A stretch of 64,000 nucleotides of DNA from Mesostigma viride (GCA_009746045.1 RPFO01000392.1:2687560-2751559), one strand, 5' to 3'; counted from the first letter of the stretch, positions 20,671-34,300 are shown. Notes: a model not told the origin generated them from the letters alone. Numbers and translations are program-made.

Positions 20671-23600
20671 ATGCCTCTAAGCACTACGTGGGGGAGAGTG
20701 AGGTCAGCACGCAGACGCCAGCGTGCAACTCGCCGCCGCCGGACCTTCACTCTACAACACAAGGTGATTACGTGGTTGAATTGGCTATGGCACGGGGGGG
20801 CAGACCCTCCGCCTAAATCTGGAGGCGCGTGCTCCAGAGGAACGGCGGAGGCCCTGAAAAGGGTCAAGAAGCACTGCGAGTGGTACAGTCGCCGCGTAAC
20901 CGGCGTTGCGACAGGCCCCGCAGAAGGAAGTGATCTAATCTATGGGAAATGTAATAAGTATGAACAACTTGTGGCGGAGCGGGTGAGTCTGCCGAAGCGC
21001 GAGGTGGCAGGAAAGGCGAAGCTGCTGGATTTGCTGGCGCTACGACCTAGTTGGCGAGAGGTGTACGCGAGCGAAGCCAACTGCATCAAGCCGGAGGTGG
21101 CTGCCAGTGCGAGGTATTGGAATGTACCTGCCCCCAGCCGAGGGTGCACCATGGCGGAGTGGGGCAAGTTGATGGGGAGGGCAGCGGACGTGGGGATGGT
21201 GGAGTTCCGAGAGACGCGGCCAAAGTGGGTAGACGGATGTTTTGGGGTGGCCAAAGGAGTGGGGGAGTTAAGGCTCATTGTGAATAAGAAGTTGGGGAAC
21301 GCACTGTGGGTGGACCCCCCTAAGACGGTGTTACCCCACCTGGGCATATACTCGGAGGTCTATATCAAGGGTCGGTGCTACACGGCCAAGAGCGATCTGG
21401 TCTCGTATTACTATACCATCCAAGTGCCGGAGTGGTGGTGGGATTATCAAGGGCTACCTGATGTGTGGTCCACCGATGTCGGGCTGCCGGGGCGGCGGAG
21501 GAGGGTGTGGCCAGTGCTGAAAGTGCTGGCCATGGGGCACTCCCACGCTGTAGCGCTAGGGGAAGCCATCCATGAGATGGTCCTCTATGCCACGGGCGCT
21601 TTGGATCCTAGACGGCAGGTGAACCGCCTCACAAGTGTAGGGGAGCTGACCGTGCTTCGGAATGCATGGGGTAACCCAACCGCCCTAGCCATCGAGTACA
21701 AGGAGGAGAGCACGAGGGAGATGCAAATCGACCTTGAGGACCCCCCTGCCCCTATGGTATCCATCACTATTGATGACCTGGTGGTCAGCAATGGGCGCAC
21801 GTGCGAGGCGGTGAATCGCTTAATCGCGAGTGCTATTGAAGACGGGTACGCGCCTAACAACCTTGTGCCCTCCAAGGACAAGACGATCATGGCTAGCCCG
21901 GAGGGGGAGGACGAGCTAGAAGCTCTGGGTGTTGTTCACCGGCGGGATGGGGTGTTGGAGCCGACAGCTAAGCAGCTCACCCTTGTGGTTGCGCACACTC
22001 GTGTACTCCTCGAGAGGGGACGCGCTACCGCTGAGGCGCTGGCGGCCGTCGTGGGCCGGTGGGTGTGGCTGCAGATGCTCAGCCGCACTTGCTTGTCCAT
22101 ATGGCAGCAGAGTTTTAAGTTCATCAACCTCAAGGGGTGGGGCCAGCGAACGCGACCTTTGTGGCAAGGTGTGCGCGATGAGCTCGAGTGTGCCATGGCG
22201 TTGGCCCCCATGCTCCGTGTGGACCGGGGGGCTGCCCTGGCTCCGGTGGTGGTGGCCTCGGATGCGTCTAGTTTTGGGCAGGGGGTTGTCTACGCTGAGA
22301 TGGCCCCAGCTGAGGTGACGGAATTAGCTCGGGCCCGGGAGGTGCGGGGTTACCCAACCCTCCTCACCCCAGGTGAGGCCATGTATGCCGGGCCTAGACC
22401 CTTGACCAAGGCCGCGGAAAAAGCCATCATCCACGGGCGATGGCGCGTCGGGATCAAGAGTCGCTGGCGCGATTCGACCATGCACATCAACGAGAAGGAA
22501 GTGCGGGCCGCTGTGAAGGGGGTGGAGCGCTCGGCCCGGAACCTCGGAACATGGGGTAAGCGGGTGGTGAGGTTAGTGGACTCCACTGCCGCTTTGGGCT
22601 GCTTGGCTAAAGGGCGTTCCTCTTCTTACCGGTTAAACAAGCAATGCCGCCGGTTGTGCGCTCTTACGTTGGTCACCGGCAGCCGCTCACAATGGGTCTG
22701 GACGCCAAGTGAGCTTCAGCCTGCGGATGGGCCTTCGCGGGGGCTTTCCATGGCTGCCTCGGTGGCCGGGTGGGTCCGCGATTTGACTCGCGAGGGTGTT
22801 CATCCCAATCCCGGGCCTCGGCTTGGCGCTAGCTACTTGACCCTTCTTGAGGGCAAGGTGAAGCCGGCTACTTTGATGGTTTACCATCGGGGTCTTAGGT
22901 CCTTTTTCGCATGGTGGGCGAGCCGGCGGGGTCGGGTTGGCAGCTTGTTGCGCGGCTTGACGATAGAGGAATACTATTGCGAGTATGTCGCTTGGGCGCA
23001 CTCACGGTGTTACAGCCGCCAGTTGTGTGTCAATGCGCTTATGGGCCTGAATTTGTACTTCCCCCGGGAGGTGCGGGATTGGGCCTTGGCACGAAGTGTT
23101 TTGGCTGGCTGGCGCACGTTGGCACCCCCTCGTGCCCCCCCCCCATTCCATGGGAGGCTGCGTTTGCGCTTGCTTGTACTATGGTGCTCCAGCGGCAGCC
23201 TCGTGCGGCTATGATGGTCATCGTTATTTTCCAACAATACCTGCGGGTATCGGAGGCGCTCAACCTGTTGGTCGGCCATGTGCGCTTGCAGCCTGATGTT
23301 CGGTTGCGGGGTTCGCAGCGGGGCGCCTTGTTGTTGATGTCAGCTAAGACGGCTAAGGGGGAGGTGCAGTCTGTGGTGATCGAGGATGTCATGACTGAGA
23401 CCCTCTTGCGGGCTTGTATGCGTGGCAAGGCGGCCTGGGAGCGGGTGTTCCCTTACGATTATGCCCAGTTCAGCCGGGTTTGGCATCAGGCCACGCAAGC
23501 TTTGGGGGTCGACACGGTGTTTACCATTCACGGGCTGCGGCATGGGGGGGCTACCTATGATTTTTTGCGGCAGCGCAGCATGGCTGATATTCAGCATCGG

Positions 23601-23747
23601 GGTCGCTGGCGCAGCAGCAAAACTGTCGCCCACTATGTGGGATTGCACCGGAGCTTGGCCCTCACCCTTCCTGACGCCCTGGTTCGGGCTATCGCCGCCT
23701 GCCCCCCGCGCATTTGGCGGAGCGTCTTTTCTCTGCCTTCCTCTTAA
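20671..23747 (+). CDS. PAT element polyprotein: reverse transcriptase - RNase H - tyrosine recombinase, with one frame change
   Basis: The start is placed at the ATG at 20671 (MPLSTTWGRVRSARRRQ); the frame is open earlier but overlaps gag. Reverse transcriptase: FGVAKGVGELRLIVNKKLGN, AKSDLVSYYYTIQVP and the catalytic SITIDDLVVSN. RNase H: VVASDASSFGQG, HINEKEV, RLVDSTAA and the terminal QPADGPSR. After VHPNPGP (about 22800) comes the recombinase. The frame stays open to 23214, but the conserved part continues in another frame after a run of C at 23126-23142. That part has IFQQYLRVSEAL (first catalytic Arg), IHGLRHGGATYD (HxxR), HRGRW and HYVGLH (Tyr nucleophile), ending at 23747. The frame change is either a homopolymer indel or a programmed shift. 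Confidence 0.9.
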
Positions 23748-23823
23748 GTTCCCTTCATTCTTGTCTTATGCGTCCACCGGTTTTTGTTTTGCCCCTGGCT
23801 TGGGTCGCCAGGGAGGGATGTAA

Positions 23824-23957
23824 GGGTAAGGCTAGCCTTTTTGGACATAAAGTGTTCCCATGGGTAAGGATGGCCAGTTGAGGGCCACTTCCCGATGTGC
23901 TCTACTTATTGTTTTAATAAAGAGTCTGGTTACCCTGGAGTTCCACGGTTAATAGAA
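23824..23957 (+). repeat. PAT element repeat B1 (134 bp)
   Basis: Matches B2 and ends ggttaatagaa, directly abutting (2-bp overlap) repeat A2. It contains aataaag, a possible polyadenylation signal. Confidence 0.95.
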
Positions 23958-24336
23958 TCGGGGTTCTCTGAACATAGTTTCTTTATAGTGATACGGAAGG
24001 GGAGCCGCTGATGCTAGGTGAAATAGAGCTGGGTGATGTGATCGTAATAAGGTTGATTAGGCTTCTAGTGTACGAGTATTACGGATGATATGGCCTAATT
24101 GTTGCGGCCCATACCTTGACGGTGTGCTGAGTACCTTGACGACGGATTTTTGCGTCTAGGTTCTCCTAGCAGATCTGTGATTGCGGACGGGTTTGCAACA
24201 GGCAATATCTGAAGTAAAACTTGACGGCTAAAACTGTTTAGAGGCCGTTGCCGGATCTGGCCGTTGGTAGAGAGCCGTTGGCCTTGAAACACGATAAAAG
24301 CTTGCTCACCTAGCTCATGGCGGTCTCTTTTGTTTT
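23956..24336 (+). repeat. PAT element repeat A2 (381 bp)
   Basis: Second copy of A1, located downstream of the ORFs between B1 and B2. Confidence 0.95.
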
Positions 24337-24369
24337 CCCACCCGCCCTCCCTGTGTGTTGCCTGTTTGG

Positions 24370-24503
24370 GGGTAAGGCTAGCCTTTTTGGACATAAAGTG
24401 TTCCCATGGGTAAGGATGGCCAGTTGAGGGCCACTTCCCGATGTGCTCTACTTATTGTTTTAATAAAGAGTCTGGTTACCCTGGAGTTCCACGGTTAATA
24501 GAA
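24370..24503 (+). repeat. PAT element repeat B2 (134 bp), right end of the element
   Basis: Copy of B1, separated from A2 by 33 bp. Its last bases, tagaa, mark the right boundary. The bases directly outside the two ends show no clear target duplication, as expected for recombinase-mediated insertion. Confidence 0.95.
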
Positions 24504-24784
24504 GATGTCATTGGCAATTTTGTACCCCTTGTTCTCGATGTACTTGTCGCTCCGGGGACCGCGAAGTGCAGGCTCCCGGTCGTCCTTGGACAAGGGACGC
24601 GAACCGTCGGAAACGGCCCCCCGCCCCGATTGCGCCATCAGACTTTGGTCAGACGGCAGCTGATTTTTTTCGCCTCTTAATCCCGCGGCACCGAAAGCCC
24701 TGAGGATGAGTAATGATAAATAATCACCATTAAAGACACGACGAAAACGATGGGCATCAAACAAGAACGACAAGCGTCATTAAT

Positions 24785-25340
24785 AACGCCGGCCGGCGCA
24801 ACTGGATACATGTAAACCATACAAAAGTGATTTTATGAAACACATACAGTTTGTCATTAATAACGACGGCCGGCGTAACTCGGGCGCAATTAAAAACCAT
24901 TAAGAAGCAACTCAGGATATGCAGGCAGAAATCCTTCAGGTGTAAAAAAGATGTACAAACACACTTTTGGTAATGGGGCCTGATTGCGCAACTGCAAGAT
25001 ACCATTGGAAACGCCGGCCGGCGCAACTGGATGCATGTACATAAACCATACAAAAGTGATTTGCACAAAACCCCTACAATTTGTCATGAGTAACGACGGC
25101 CGGCGTAACTCGGTTGCATTTGAAAACCACAAAGAAGCAACTCAGGTAGTGAAGGCGGAAATCCCAGAGGTGATAAAATGTTCACCAACACAAAATGTTG
25201 ATAAGCGTGCAAGCTTTTGCAAGTGCGCGCAAGATACCATTGGAAACGCCGGCCGGCGCAACTGGAACACCAAAACAAAAAACTTGATTTGCACGAAACC
25301 CATTCAGTTCGTCATGGATAACGACGGCCGGCGCAACTTC
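24785..25340. repeat. Diverged tandem repeat, about 230 bp, with GCCGGCCGGC palindromes
   Basis: About two and a half units. Each carries two copies of a GC palindrome embedded in AT-rich sequence: aacgccggccggcgcaactgg and aacgacggccggcgtaactcg types near 24787, 24864, 25010, 25094, 25244 and 25320. A similar acgacggccggcgtaact occurs inside the transposase gene at 16705. Confidence 0.8.
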
Positions 25341-27661
25341 ATGGCACTCACCACTTTCACCAAATGCCATGTCGCCATTATATTGAGGAAAGCGAAGTAT
25401 GCCCACTTAAAGCTGTGGTCTGCAGAACATTGACACAAAATATGCATGGTATTTCAAGCAATGAATGCTATGTGTCAGGCATCAATGTCTTTATTGTATC
25501 CAAATGTGGTTAGGACGGAGGTTTACATTGGTTGCTATTTTAAGACAATGGCGTATAACCAAACATTGCACACACTCAAGAGTGTACTTATGCTGAACTG
25601 GAAAGGAACAATAAACCCCAATAAGGTAGATATTTTTCTTTTACATTTTAATTTTTTATATACTAGTTTATATAATATTATATTATATTAATTATATTAT
25701 GCTATATTATGTTATATGAAATAACATTAAAATTAACATAAAATTAAAATTATATATTAATTATAGTATATTATATAATTTATATTATATATTATATTCA
25801 CGATGCTCTGTGTATTAATGAGATATCAGACACACCTACATCACATCGCCTTCGCCTTGATGTTTCCGTTGTATGGGTCCGGTCGGGCGTTGGTAGCTGG
25901 TCGACAACAATTCTACATTTCCTAAAAAAAAATGCGACCGTGCCTACATTCGAAGGCGCGCTGTGGCTGACCTGAACTATCGGTGAACACCTCGGCGTCA
26001 CTTGACCGGCCTAGGTTGACATTTCGGCAGAGTAACGCTGCTTAAAGGATCATTGCGTAGTTCGCGCGATTTGGCTCTTTATATATGTTTTTGGAGACGA
26101 CGAGCAAGCATCCGATTGGTCAGCCAATTCCTGTCCAGTCCTCGGACAGTGTCCAATCCGGTGCTTGGGATCCAGAAAACGTGCTCGAGCCTGGCCACTC
26201 TGTCGCGGGCGCCGCGCTAGTGGCGTCGCGCCCAAACCTGACCAGGCCATAGGAAAGGGCGGGGGCGAATGCAAGAATTATTGTTATATCCTGACCTGTC
26301 CTGGGGAAGGTCCGGGGCGAATGCAAGAATTAATATACCTGCGTATGCAACCAACACGGCCGATCCACATACATAATCCGACTGAGCTGGACGGTACGGA
26401 CCAAATTTCGGTGCAAATTGAGGCCCAAAAGCTATGTCGGCACGGTGCGCGCACCCCTTGCGGTAGTGGCCATGGCGACTGCCTTTAGACGAAACGTGAC
26501 AAATCTGGCACGCGGAAAGCAGAAAAAATGCTCGATTGTTGGAGAAAATTAGTTACTGATTCTAATTTATGGCGGGATGGTTGCGATCTATAATGTCGCG
26601 GGCTTTTTTTCTTTGCCATCGGCAGGGGGGGTCCGGCCTGAATTTCTGTCGGGATGAATAAAGTATAATGGATGCCTGCCGGGTTGATTGTCGATTGTTG
26701 CCAGTTTTGATGGTCGTAAGGAAAGCTAGTTTAATGATGTTTCTAAAGCCGTAAAAATTCCCGCTGCTATCTTTACCTTTCCCGTCATTTTGCGGTAAGA
26801 TAACATTAGCCCTGCGCGATGCGTACTGCCCAACCACTCCATGAAAGGGTGGACTTTCTTGTGCGCCTGGGCACGAATAAATGCCCGTTATGGTACGTTC
26901 TTGTGTTAAACGTCTTAAGCTAGCGTTTTCCTGCTTTCTTAGCTCGTTGAGCGTAAGCTTTTTGCCTTCTTTCCGGCCAGATGCAGCCAGAAAGTTGCGG
27001 GTCCTGGCGCTGCATCGCTGGATTCCTGGGTGTCTTTTAGCTAGTTAATCGTCTGTGACGTGGCTGGCTTTCTGCAGCGCGTGGCCCGCAACCTGTCGGG
27101 AAGGTGTAATGCTTTTATTTCCATGCTTCTCTGAAATTTCTTGTGCTTTATAGACAGTTGTGTTCGAGGAAATTCACGCGGTCTTCCTAAGCAGCGGCAT
27201 CATTTTCCCCAGACACTGACGAGCTGGCACCTGTCTCCTAAAGAGAGCGGCTCGTGCTTGTTAGAAAGGAGGCAGTGTGCATTTTGCGGGACACAATGCT
27301 TTGGTGGCACATGCGTCAGGTAGGCTGTTCCAATGGTCTCTTCACCTTTCCCACTGAGTAAATGTTAGCATTTGTCATGCTAACCAGAGCAGCTAGCCAC
27401 AGGTTGGCTGGATAAAAAGTCAGCTTATTTTCTCTTTTTATATACTGCGTGTGTGGTCCTCCACGTGTCCGGCTTGTTGGGCATTTTGGAAGAGGGTTTA
27501 TAATGTGTTGTTGGGTGGAACAACTTGGTTGTTGGCACAAAATCACACATTATTAGCCTGAGATAGGCATGACATATGCTGCTCAGGCGTGTCGTCCTAC
27601 CAGCCTTGTTGTTAAGGGTAGACTCACAAGGCTGGCTGTGCCGATGGAGGGGTGGGGCGTG
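25341..27661. other. Gene-free stretch with an AT-rich tract
   Basis: No convincing coding region. 25628-25800 is almost pure A/T with TATATTA runs. 26255-26330 holds two copies of a gggcgaatgcaagaatta-like segment. 26900-27340 is mixed composition with stops in every frame. Confidence 0.6.
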
Positions 27662-28085
27662 CTAGCCCCCCCCACACCCACGCATGCATGCTAGCCCACC
27701 CCCACACCCACGCATGCATGCTAGCCCACACTCACACCCACGCATGCATGCTAGCCCACCCCCACACCCACGCATGCATGCTAGCCCCCCACACACCCAC
27801 GCATGCATGCCAGCCCCCCCCACACCCACGCATGCATGACAGCCCCCCCCACACCCACGCATGCATGCTAGCCCCACACACACACCCACGCATGCATGCC
27901 AGCCCCCATACACACCCACGCATGCATGCCAGCCCCCCCCACACTTACGCATGCATGCTAGCCCCCCACACACACCCACGCATGCATGCCAGCCCCCCAC
28001 ACACCCACGCATGCAGGCTAGCCCACCCCCACACCCACGCATGCATGCCAGCCCACCCCCACACCCACGCGTGCATGCCAGCCCA
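27662..28085. repeat. 30-bp minisatellite (about 14 copies)
   Basis: Units built on cacccacgcatgcatgctag with C-rich spacers. The GCATGCATGC core is palindromic. Open frames across it (HPRMHA repeats) are artefacts. Confidence 0.95.
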
Positions 28086-28349
28086 CCCCTAGCTTGAGCG
28101 TGCTTGTAAAGTTTTTGCATGGTTTATTAAAATGAGTGGAATATGTATTTATTGCATTAAATGTTAATTTTATCATGAATGAAAATGGTCAACATTGCCG
28201 AAGTGCCCCTAAATTGCTCAATATTGTGTGCTCAAGAATTCAATGAGGATTGTCATCATGGAAACCCGCACAAATTCACGATTCCGGGCATGCATGTGAA
28301 AGTATCAAGAACAATTTTCAATTAAGAATGGTATCTCATTGTTCCATGA
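28086..28349. other. Spacer before the satellite array
   Basis: AT-rich sequence with no gene or recognisable motif. Confidence 0.6.
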
Positions 28350-31300
28350 ATCAATATGACTCCATGTACGTAGACAAGCCATGATGACCCCATGGGAGCC
28401 TAAATCCTCATCATTAAATACATAAATGCCACCCATGTACGTAGACGGGCCATGATGACACCAATGGAGCCTGAATCCTCATCATTTTGTTTTCTTTGAC
28501 ATCCATGTACATACGTAGGCCAGCCATGATGACACCAATGGAGCCTGAATCCTCATCATTAATTACATACATGCCATCCATGTACGTAGACAGGCCATGA
28601 TGACACCATGGGAGCCTGAATCCTCATCATTTACTATTCCTTGACATCCATGTACGTAGACGGGCCATGATGACACCATGGGAGCCTGAATCCTCATCAT
28701 TAAATACATAAATGACATCCATGTACGTAGACAGGCCATGATGACACCATGGGAGCCTGAATCCTCATCATTTACTATTCCTTGACATCCATGTACGTAG
28801 ACGGGCCATGATGACACCATGGGAGCCTGAATCCTCATCATTTACTATTCCTTGACATCCATGTACGTAGACGGGCCATGATGACACCATGGGAGCCTGA
28901 ATCCTCATCATTTTGTTTTCTTTGACATCCATGTACGTAGACGGGCCATGATGACACCAATGGAGCCTGAATCCTCATCATTAATTACATACATGCCATC
29001 CATGTACGTAGACAGGCCATGATGACACCATGGGAGCCTGAATACTCATCATTTACTATTCCTTGACATCCATGTACGTGGACGGGCCATGATGACACCA
29101 TGGGAGCCTGAATCCTCATGATTTACTATTCCTTGACATCCATGTACGTAGGCCAGCCATGGAGACACCATGGGAGCCTGAATCCTCCTCATTAATTACA
29201 TACATGCCATCCATGTACGTAGACAAGCCATGATGACCCATGGGAGCCTGAATCCTCATCATTTTTTTTTCTTTGACATCCATGTACGTAGACGGGCCAT
29301 GATGACACCATGGGAGCCTGAATCCTCATCATTAATTACATAAATGACATCCATGTACGTAGACGGGCCATGATGACACCATGGGAGCCTGAATCCTCAT
29401 CATTAATTACATACTTGCCATTCATGTACGTAGACGGGCCATGGAGACACCATGGGAGCCTGAATCCTCATCATTTACTATTCCTTGACATCCATGTATG
29501 TAGACAGGCCATGATGACACCATGGGAGCCTGAATCCTCATCATTTACTATTCCTTGACATCCATGTACGTAGACGGGCCATGATGACACCATGGGAGCC
29601 TGAATCCTCATCATTTACTATTCCTTGACATCCATGTACGTAGACGGGCCATGATGACACCATGGGAGCCTGAATCCTCATCATTTTGTTTTCTTTGACA
29701 TCCATGTACATACGTAGGCCAGCCATGATGACACCAATGGAGCCTGAATCCTCATCATTAATTACATACATGCCATCCATGTACGTAGACAGGCCATGAT
29801 GACACCATGGGAGCCTGAATACTCATCATTTACTATTCCTTGACATCCATGTACGTGGACGGGCCATGATGACACCATGGGAGCCTGAATCCTCATGATT
29901 TACTATTCCTTGACATCCATGTACGTAGGCCAGCCATGGAGACACCATGGCAGCCTGAATCCTCCTCATTAATTACATACATGCCATCCATGTACGTAGA
30001 CAAGCCATGATGACCCATGGGAGCCTGAATCCTCATCATTTTTTTTTCTTTGACATCCATGTACGTAGACGGGCCATGATGACACCATGGGAGCCTGAAT
30101 CCTCATCATTAATTACATAAATGACATCCATGTACGTAGACGGGCCATGATGACACCATGGGAGCCTGAATCCTCATCATTAATTACATACTTGCCATTC
30201 ATGTACGTAGACGGGCCATGGAGACACCATGGGAGCCTGAATCCTCATCATTTACTATTCCTTGACATCCATGTACGTAGACGGGCCATGATGACACCAT
30301 GGGAGCCTGAATCCTCATCATTAATTACATAAATGCCATCCATGTACGTAGACGGGCGATGATGACACCATGGGAGCCTAAATCCTCCTCATTAATTACA
30401 TAAATGCCAACCATGTAGGTAGACAAGCCATGATGACACCATGGGAGCCTGAATCCTCATCATTAAATACATAAATGCCATCCATGTACGTAGGCCAGCC
30501 ATGGAGACACCATGGGAGCCTGAATCCTCATCATTTACTATTCCTTGACATCCATGTACGTAGACGGGCCATGATGACACCATGGGAGCCTGAATCCTCA
30601 TCATTAATTACATAAATGCCATCCATGTACGTAGACGGGCGATGATGACACCATGGGAGCCTAAATCCTCCTCATTAATTACATAAATGCCAACCATGTA
30701 GGTAGACAAGCCATGATGACACCATGGGAGCCTGAATCCTCATCATTAAATACATAAATGCCATCCATGTACGTAGGCCAGCCATGATGACACCAATGGA
30801 GCCTGAATCCTCTTCATTTTTTTTATGAGAGGATTCAGGTTACATAAATGCCAACCATGTAGGTAGACAAGCCATGATGACACCATGGGAGCCTGAATCC
30901 TCATCATTAAATACATAAATGCCATCCATGTACGTAGGCCAGCCATGGAGACACCATGGGAGCCTGAATCCTCCTCATTAATTACATAAATGCCAACCAT
31001 GTACGTAGACAAGCCATGATGACACCATGGGAGCCTGAATCCTCATCATTTTTTTTTCTTTGACATCCATGTACATACGTAGACAAGCCATGATGACACC
31101 AATGGAGCCTGAATCCTCATCATTAATTACATACATGCCATCCATGTACGTAGACAGGCCATGATGACACCATGGGAGCCTGAATCCTCATCATTTACTA
31201 TTCCTTGACATCCATGTACGTAGACGGGCCAAGATGACACCATGGGAGCCTGAATCCTCATCATTTTGTTTTCTTTGACATCCATGTACATACGTAGGCC

Positions 31301-34300
31301 AGCCATGGAGACACCATAGGAGCCTGAATCCTCATCATTTACTATTCCTTGACATCCATGTACGTAGACGGGCCATGATGACCCCATGGGAGCCTGAATC
31401 CTCATCATTTTTTTTTTCTTTGACATCCATGTACGTAGACGGGCCATGACGACACCATGGGAGCCTGAATCCTCATCATTAATTACATAAATGACATCCA
31501 TGTACGTAGACGGGCCATGATGACACCATGGGAGCCTGAATCCTCATCATTAATTACATAAATGCCATCCATGTACGTAGACGGGCGATGATGACACCAT
31601 GGGAGCCTAAATCCTCCTCATTAATTACATAAATGCCATCCATGTACGTAGGCCAGCCATGGAGACACCATGGGAGCCTGAATCCTCCACATTCATTACA
31701 TAAATGCCAACCATGTACGTAGACAAGCCATGATGACACCATGGGAGCCTGAATCCTCATCATTTACTATTCCTTGACATCCATGTACGTAGGCCAGCCA
31801 TGATGACACCAATGGAGCCTGAATCCTCTTCATTTTTTTTATGAGAGGATTCAGGTTACATAAATGCCAACCATGTAGGTAGACAAGCCATGATGACACC
31901 ATGGGAGCCTGAATCCTCATCATTAAATACATAAATGCCATCCATGTACGTAGGCCAGCCATGGAGACACCATGGGAGCCTGAATCCTCCTCATTAATTA
32001 CATAAATGCCAACCATGTACGTAAACAAGCCATGATGACACCATGGGAGCCTGAATCCTCATCATTTTTTTTTCTTTGACATCCATGTACATACGTAGAC
32101 AAGCCATGATGACACCAATGGAGCCTGAATCCTCATCATTAATTACATACATGCCATCCATGTACGTAGACAGGCCATGATGACACCATGGGAGCCTGAA
32201 TCCTCATCATTTACTATTCCTTGACATCCATGTACGTAGACGGGCCATGATGACACCATGGGAGCCTGAATCCTCATCATTTTGTTTTCCTTGACATCCA
32301 TGTACATACGTAGGCCAGCCATGGAGAGTCACACCATGGGAGCCTGAATCCTCCTCATTAATTACATACATGCCATCCATGTACGTAGACAAGCCATGAT
32401 GACCCCATGGGAGCCTGAATCCTCATCATTTTTTTTTTCTTTGACATCCATGTACGTAGACCAGCCATGATGACACCATGGGAGCCTGAATCCTCATCAT
32501 TAATTACATAAATGACATCCATGTACGTAGACGGGCCATGATGACACCATGGGAGCCTGAATCCTCATCATTAATTACATACATGCCATCCATGTACGTA
32601 GACAAGCCATGATGACCCCATGGGAGCCTGAATCCTCATCATTTTTTTTTTCTTTGACATCCATGTACGTAGACGGGCCATGATGACACCATGGGAGCCT
32701 GAATCCTCATCATTATTTACATAAATGACATCCATGTACGTAGACGGGCCATGATGACACCATGGGAGCCTGAATCCTCATAATTAATTACATACTTGCC
32801 ATTCATGTACGTAGACGGGCCATGGAGACACCATGGGAGCCTGAATCCTCATCATTTACTATTCCTTGACATCCATGTACGTAGACGGGCCATGATGACA
32901 CCATGGGAGCCTGAATCCTCATCATTAATTACATAAATGCCATCCATGTACGTAGACAAGCCATGATGACACCATGGCAGCCTGAATCCTCATCATTATA
33001 TACAAAAATGCCATCCATGTACGTAGACGGGCCATGATGACCCCATGGGAGCCTGAATCCTCATCATTAATTACATAAATGCCATTCATGTACGTAGGCC
33101 AGCCATGATGACACCATGGGAGCCTGAATCCTCATCATTAATTACATACTTGCCATTCATGTACGTAGACGGGCCATGGAGACACCATGGGAGCCTGAAT
33201 CCTCATCATTAATTACATACATGCCATCCATGTACGTAGACAAGCCATGATGACCCCATGGGAGCCTGAATCCTCATCATTTTTTTTTCTTTGACATCCA
33301 TGTACGTAGACGGGCCATGATGACACCATGGGAGCCTGAATCCTCATCATTAATTACATAAATGACATCCATGTACGTAGACGGGCCATGATGACACCAT
33401 GGGAGCCTGAATCCTCCTCATTAATTACATAAATGCCAACCATGTACGTAGACAAGCCATGATGACACCATGGGAGCCTGAATCCTCATAATTTACTATT
33501 CCTGGACATCCATGTACGTAGGCCAGCCATGATGACACCAATGGAGCCTGAATCCTCTTCATTTTTTTTATGAGAGGATTCAGGTTACATAAATGCCAAC
33601 CATGTACGTAGACAAGCCATGATGACACCATGGGAGCCTGAATCCTCATCATTTACTATTCCTTGACATCCATGTACGTAGACCAGCCATGATGACACCA
33701 TGGGAGCCTGAATCCTCCTCATTAATTACATAAATGCCAACCATGTACGTAGACGGGCCATGATGACACCATGGGAGCCTGAATCCTCATCATTAAAAAA
33801 ATACATGCCATCCATGTACGTAGACGGGCGATGATGACACCATGGGAGCCTGAATCCTCATCATTAATTACATAAATGCCATCCATGTACGTAGACGGGC
33901 CATGATGACACCATGGGAGCCTGAATCCTCATCATTAATTACAAAAATGCCATCCATGTACGTACACGGGCAATGATGACACCATGGGAGCCTGAATCCT
34001 CATCATTAATTACATAAATGCCATCCATGTACGTAGGCCAGCCATGGAGACACCATGGGAGCCTGAATCCTCCTCATTAATGACATAAATGCCAACCATG
34101 TACGTAGACAAGCCATGATGACACCATGGGAGCCTGAATCCTCATCATTATATACAAAAATGCCATCCATGTACGTAGACGGGCCATGATGACACCATGG
34201 GAGCCTGAATCCTCATCATTATATACAAAAATGCCATCCATGTACGTAGGCCAGCCATGGAGACACCATGGGAGCCTGAATCCTCCTCATTAATTACATA

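Larger units (their letters stand above)
19113..24503 (+). mobile_element. Complete PAT/DIRS-order tyrosine-recombinase retrotransposon
   Basis: The layout is A1 (19113-19493), gag-like ORF, RT-RNase H-recombinase ORF, B1 (23824-23957), A2 (23956-24336) and B2 (24370-24503). Split direct repeats of this order define PAT- and Ngaro-like elements, known from nematodes and volvocine algae (Kangaroo, TOC3). They replace LTRs because the element integrates through a circular intermediate with a tyrosine recombinase. It lies 7 bp upstream of the start codon of the minus-strand transposase gene. Confidence 0.9.

Noticed and set aside
24495-24773. 92-codon minus-strand frame just right of the PAT element
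   Set aside because: It could be an upstream exon of the transposase interrupted by the PAT element, but joining the two flanks does not keep the frame, so it was not annotated.
27652-28120. Open frames of about 150 codons on both strands over the 30-bp minisatellite
   Set aside because: Period-driven artefact with no upstream or downstream gene context.
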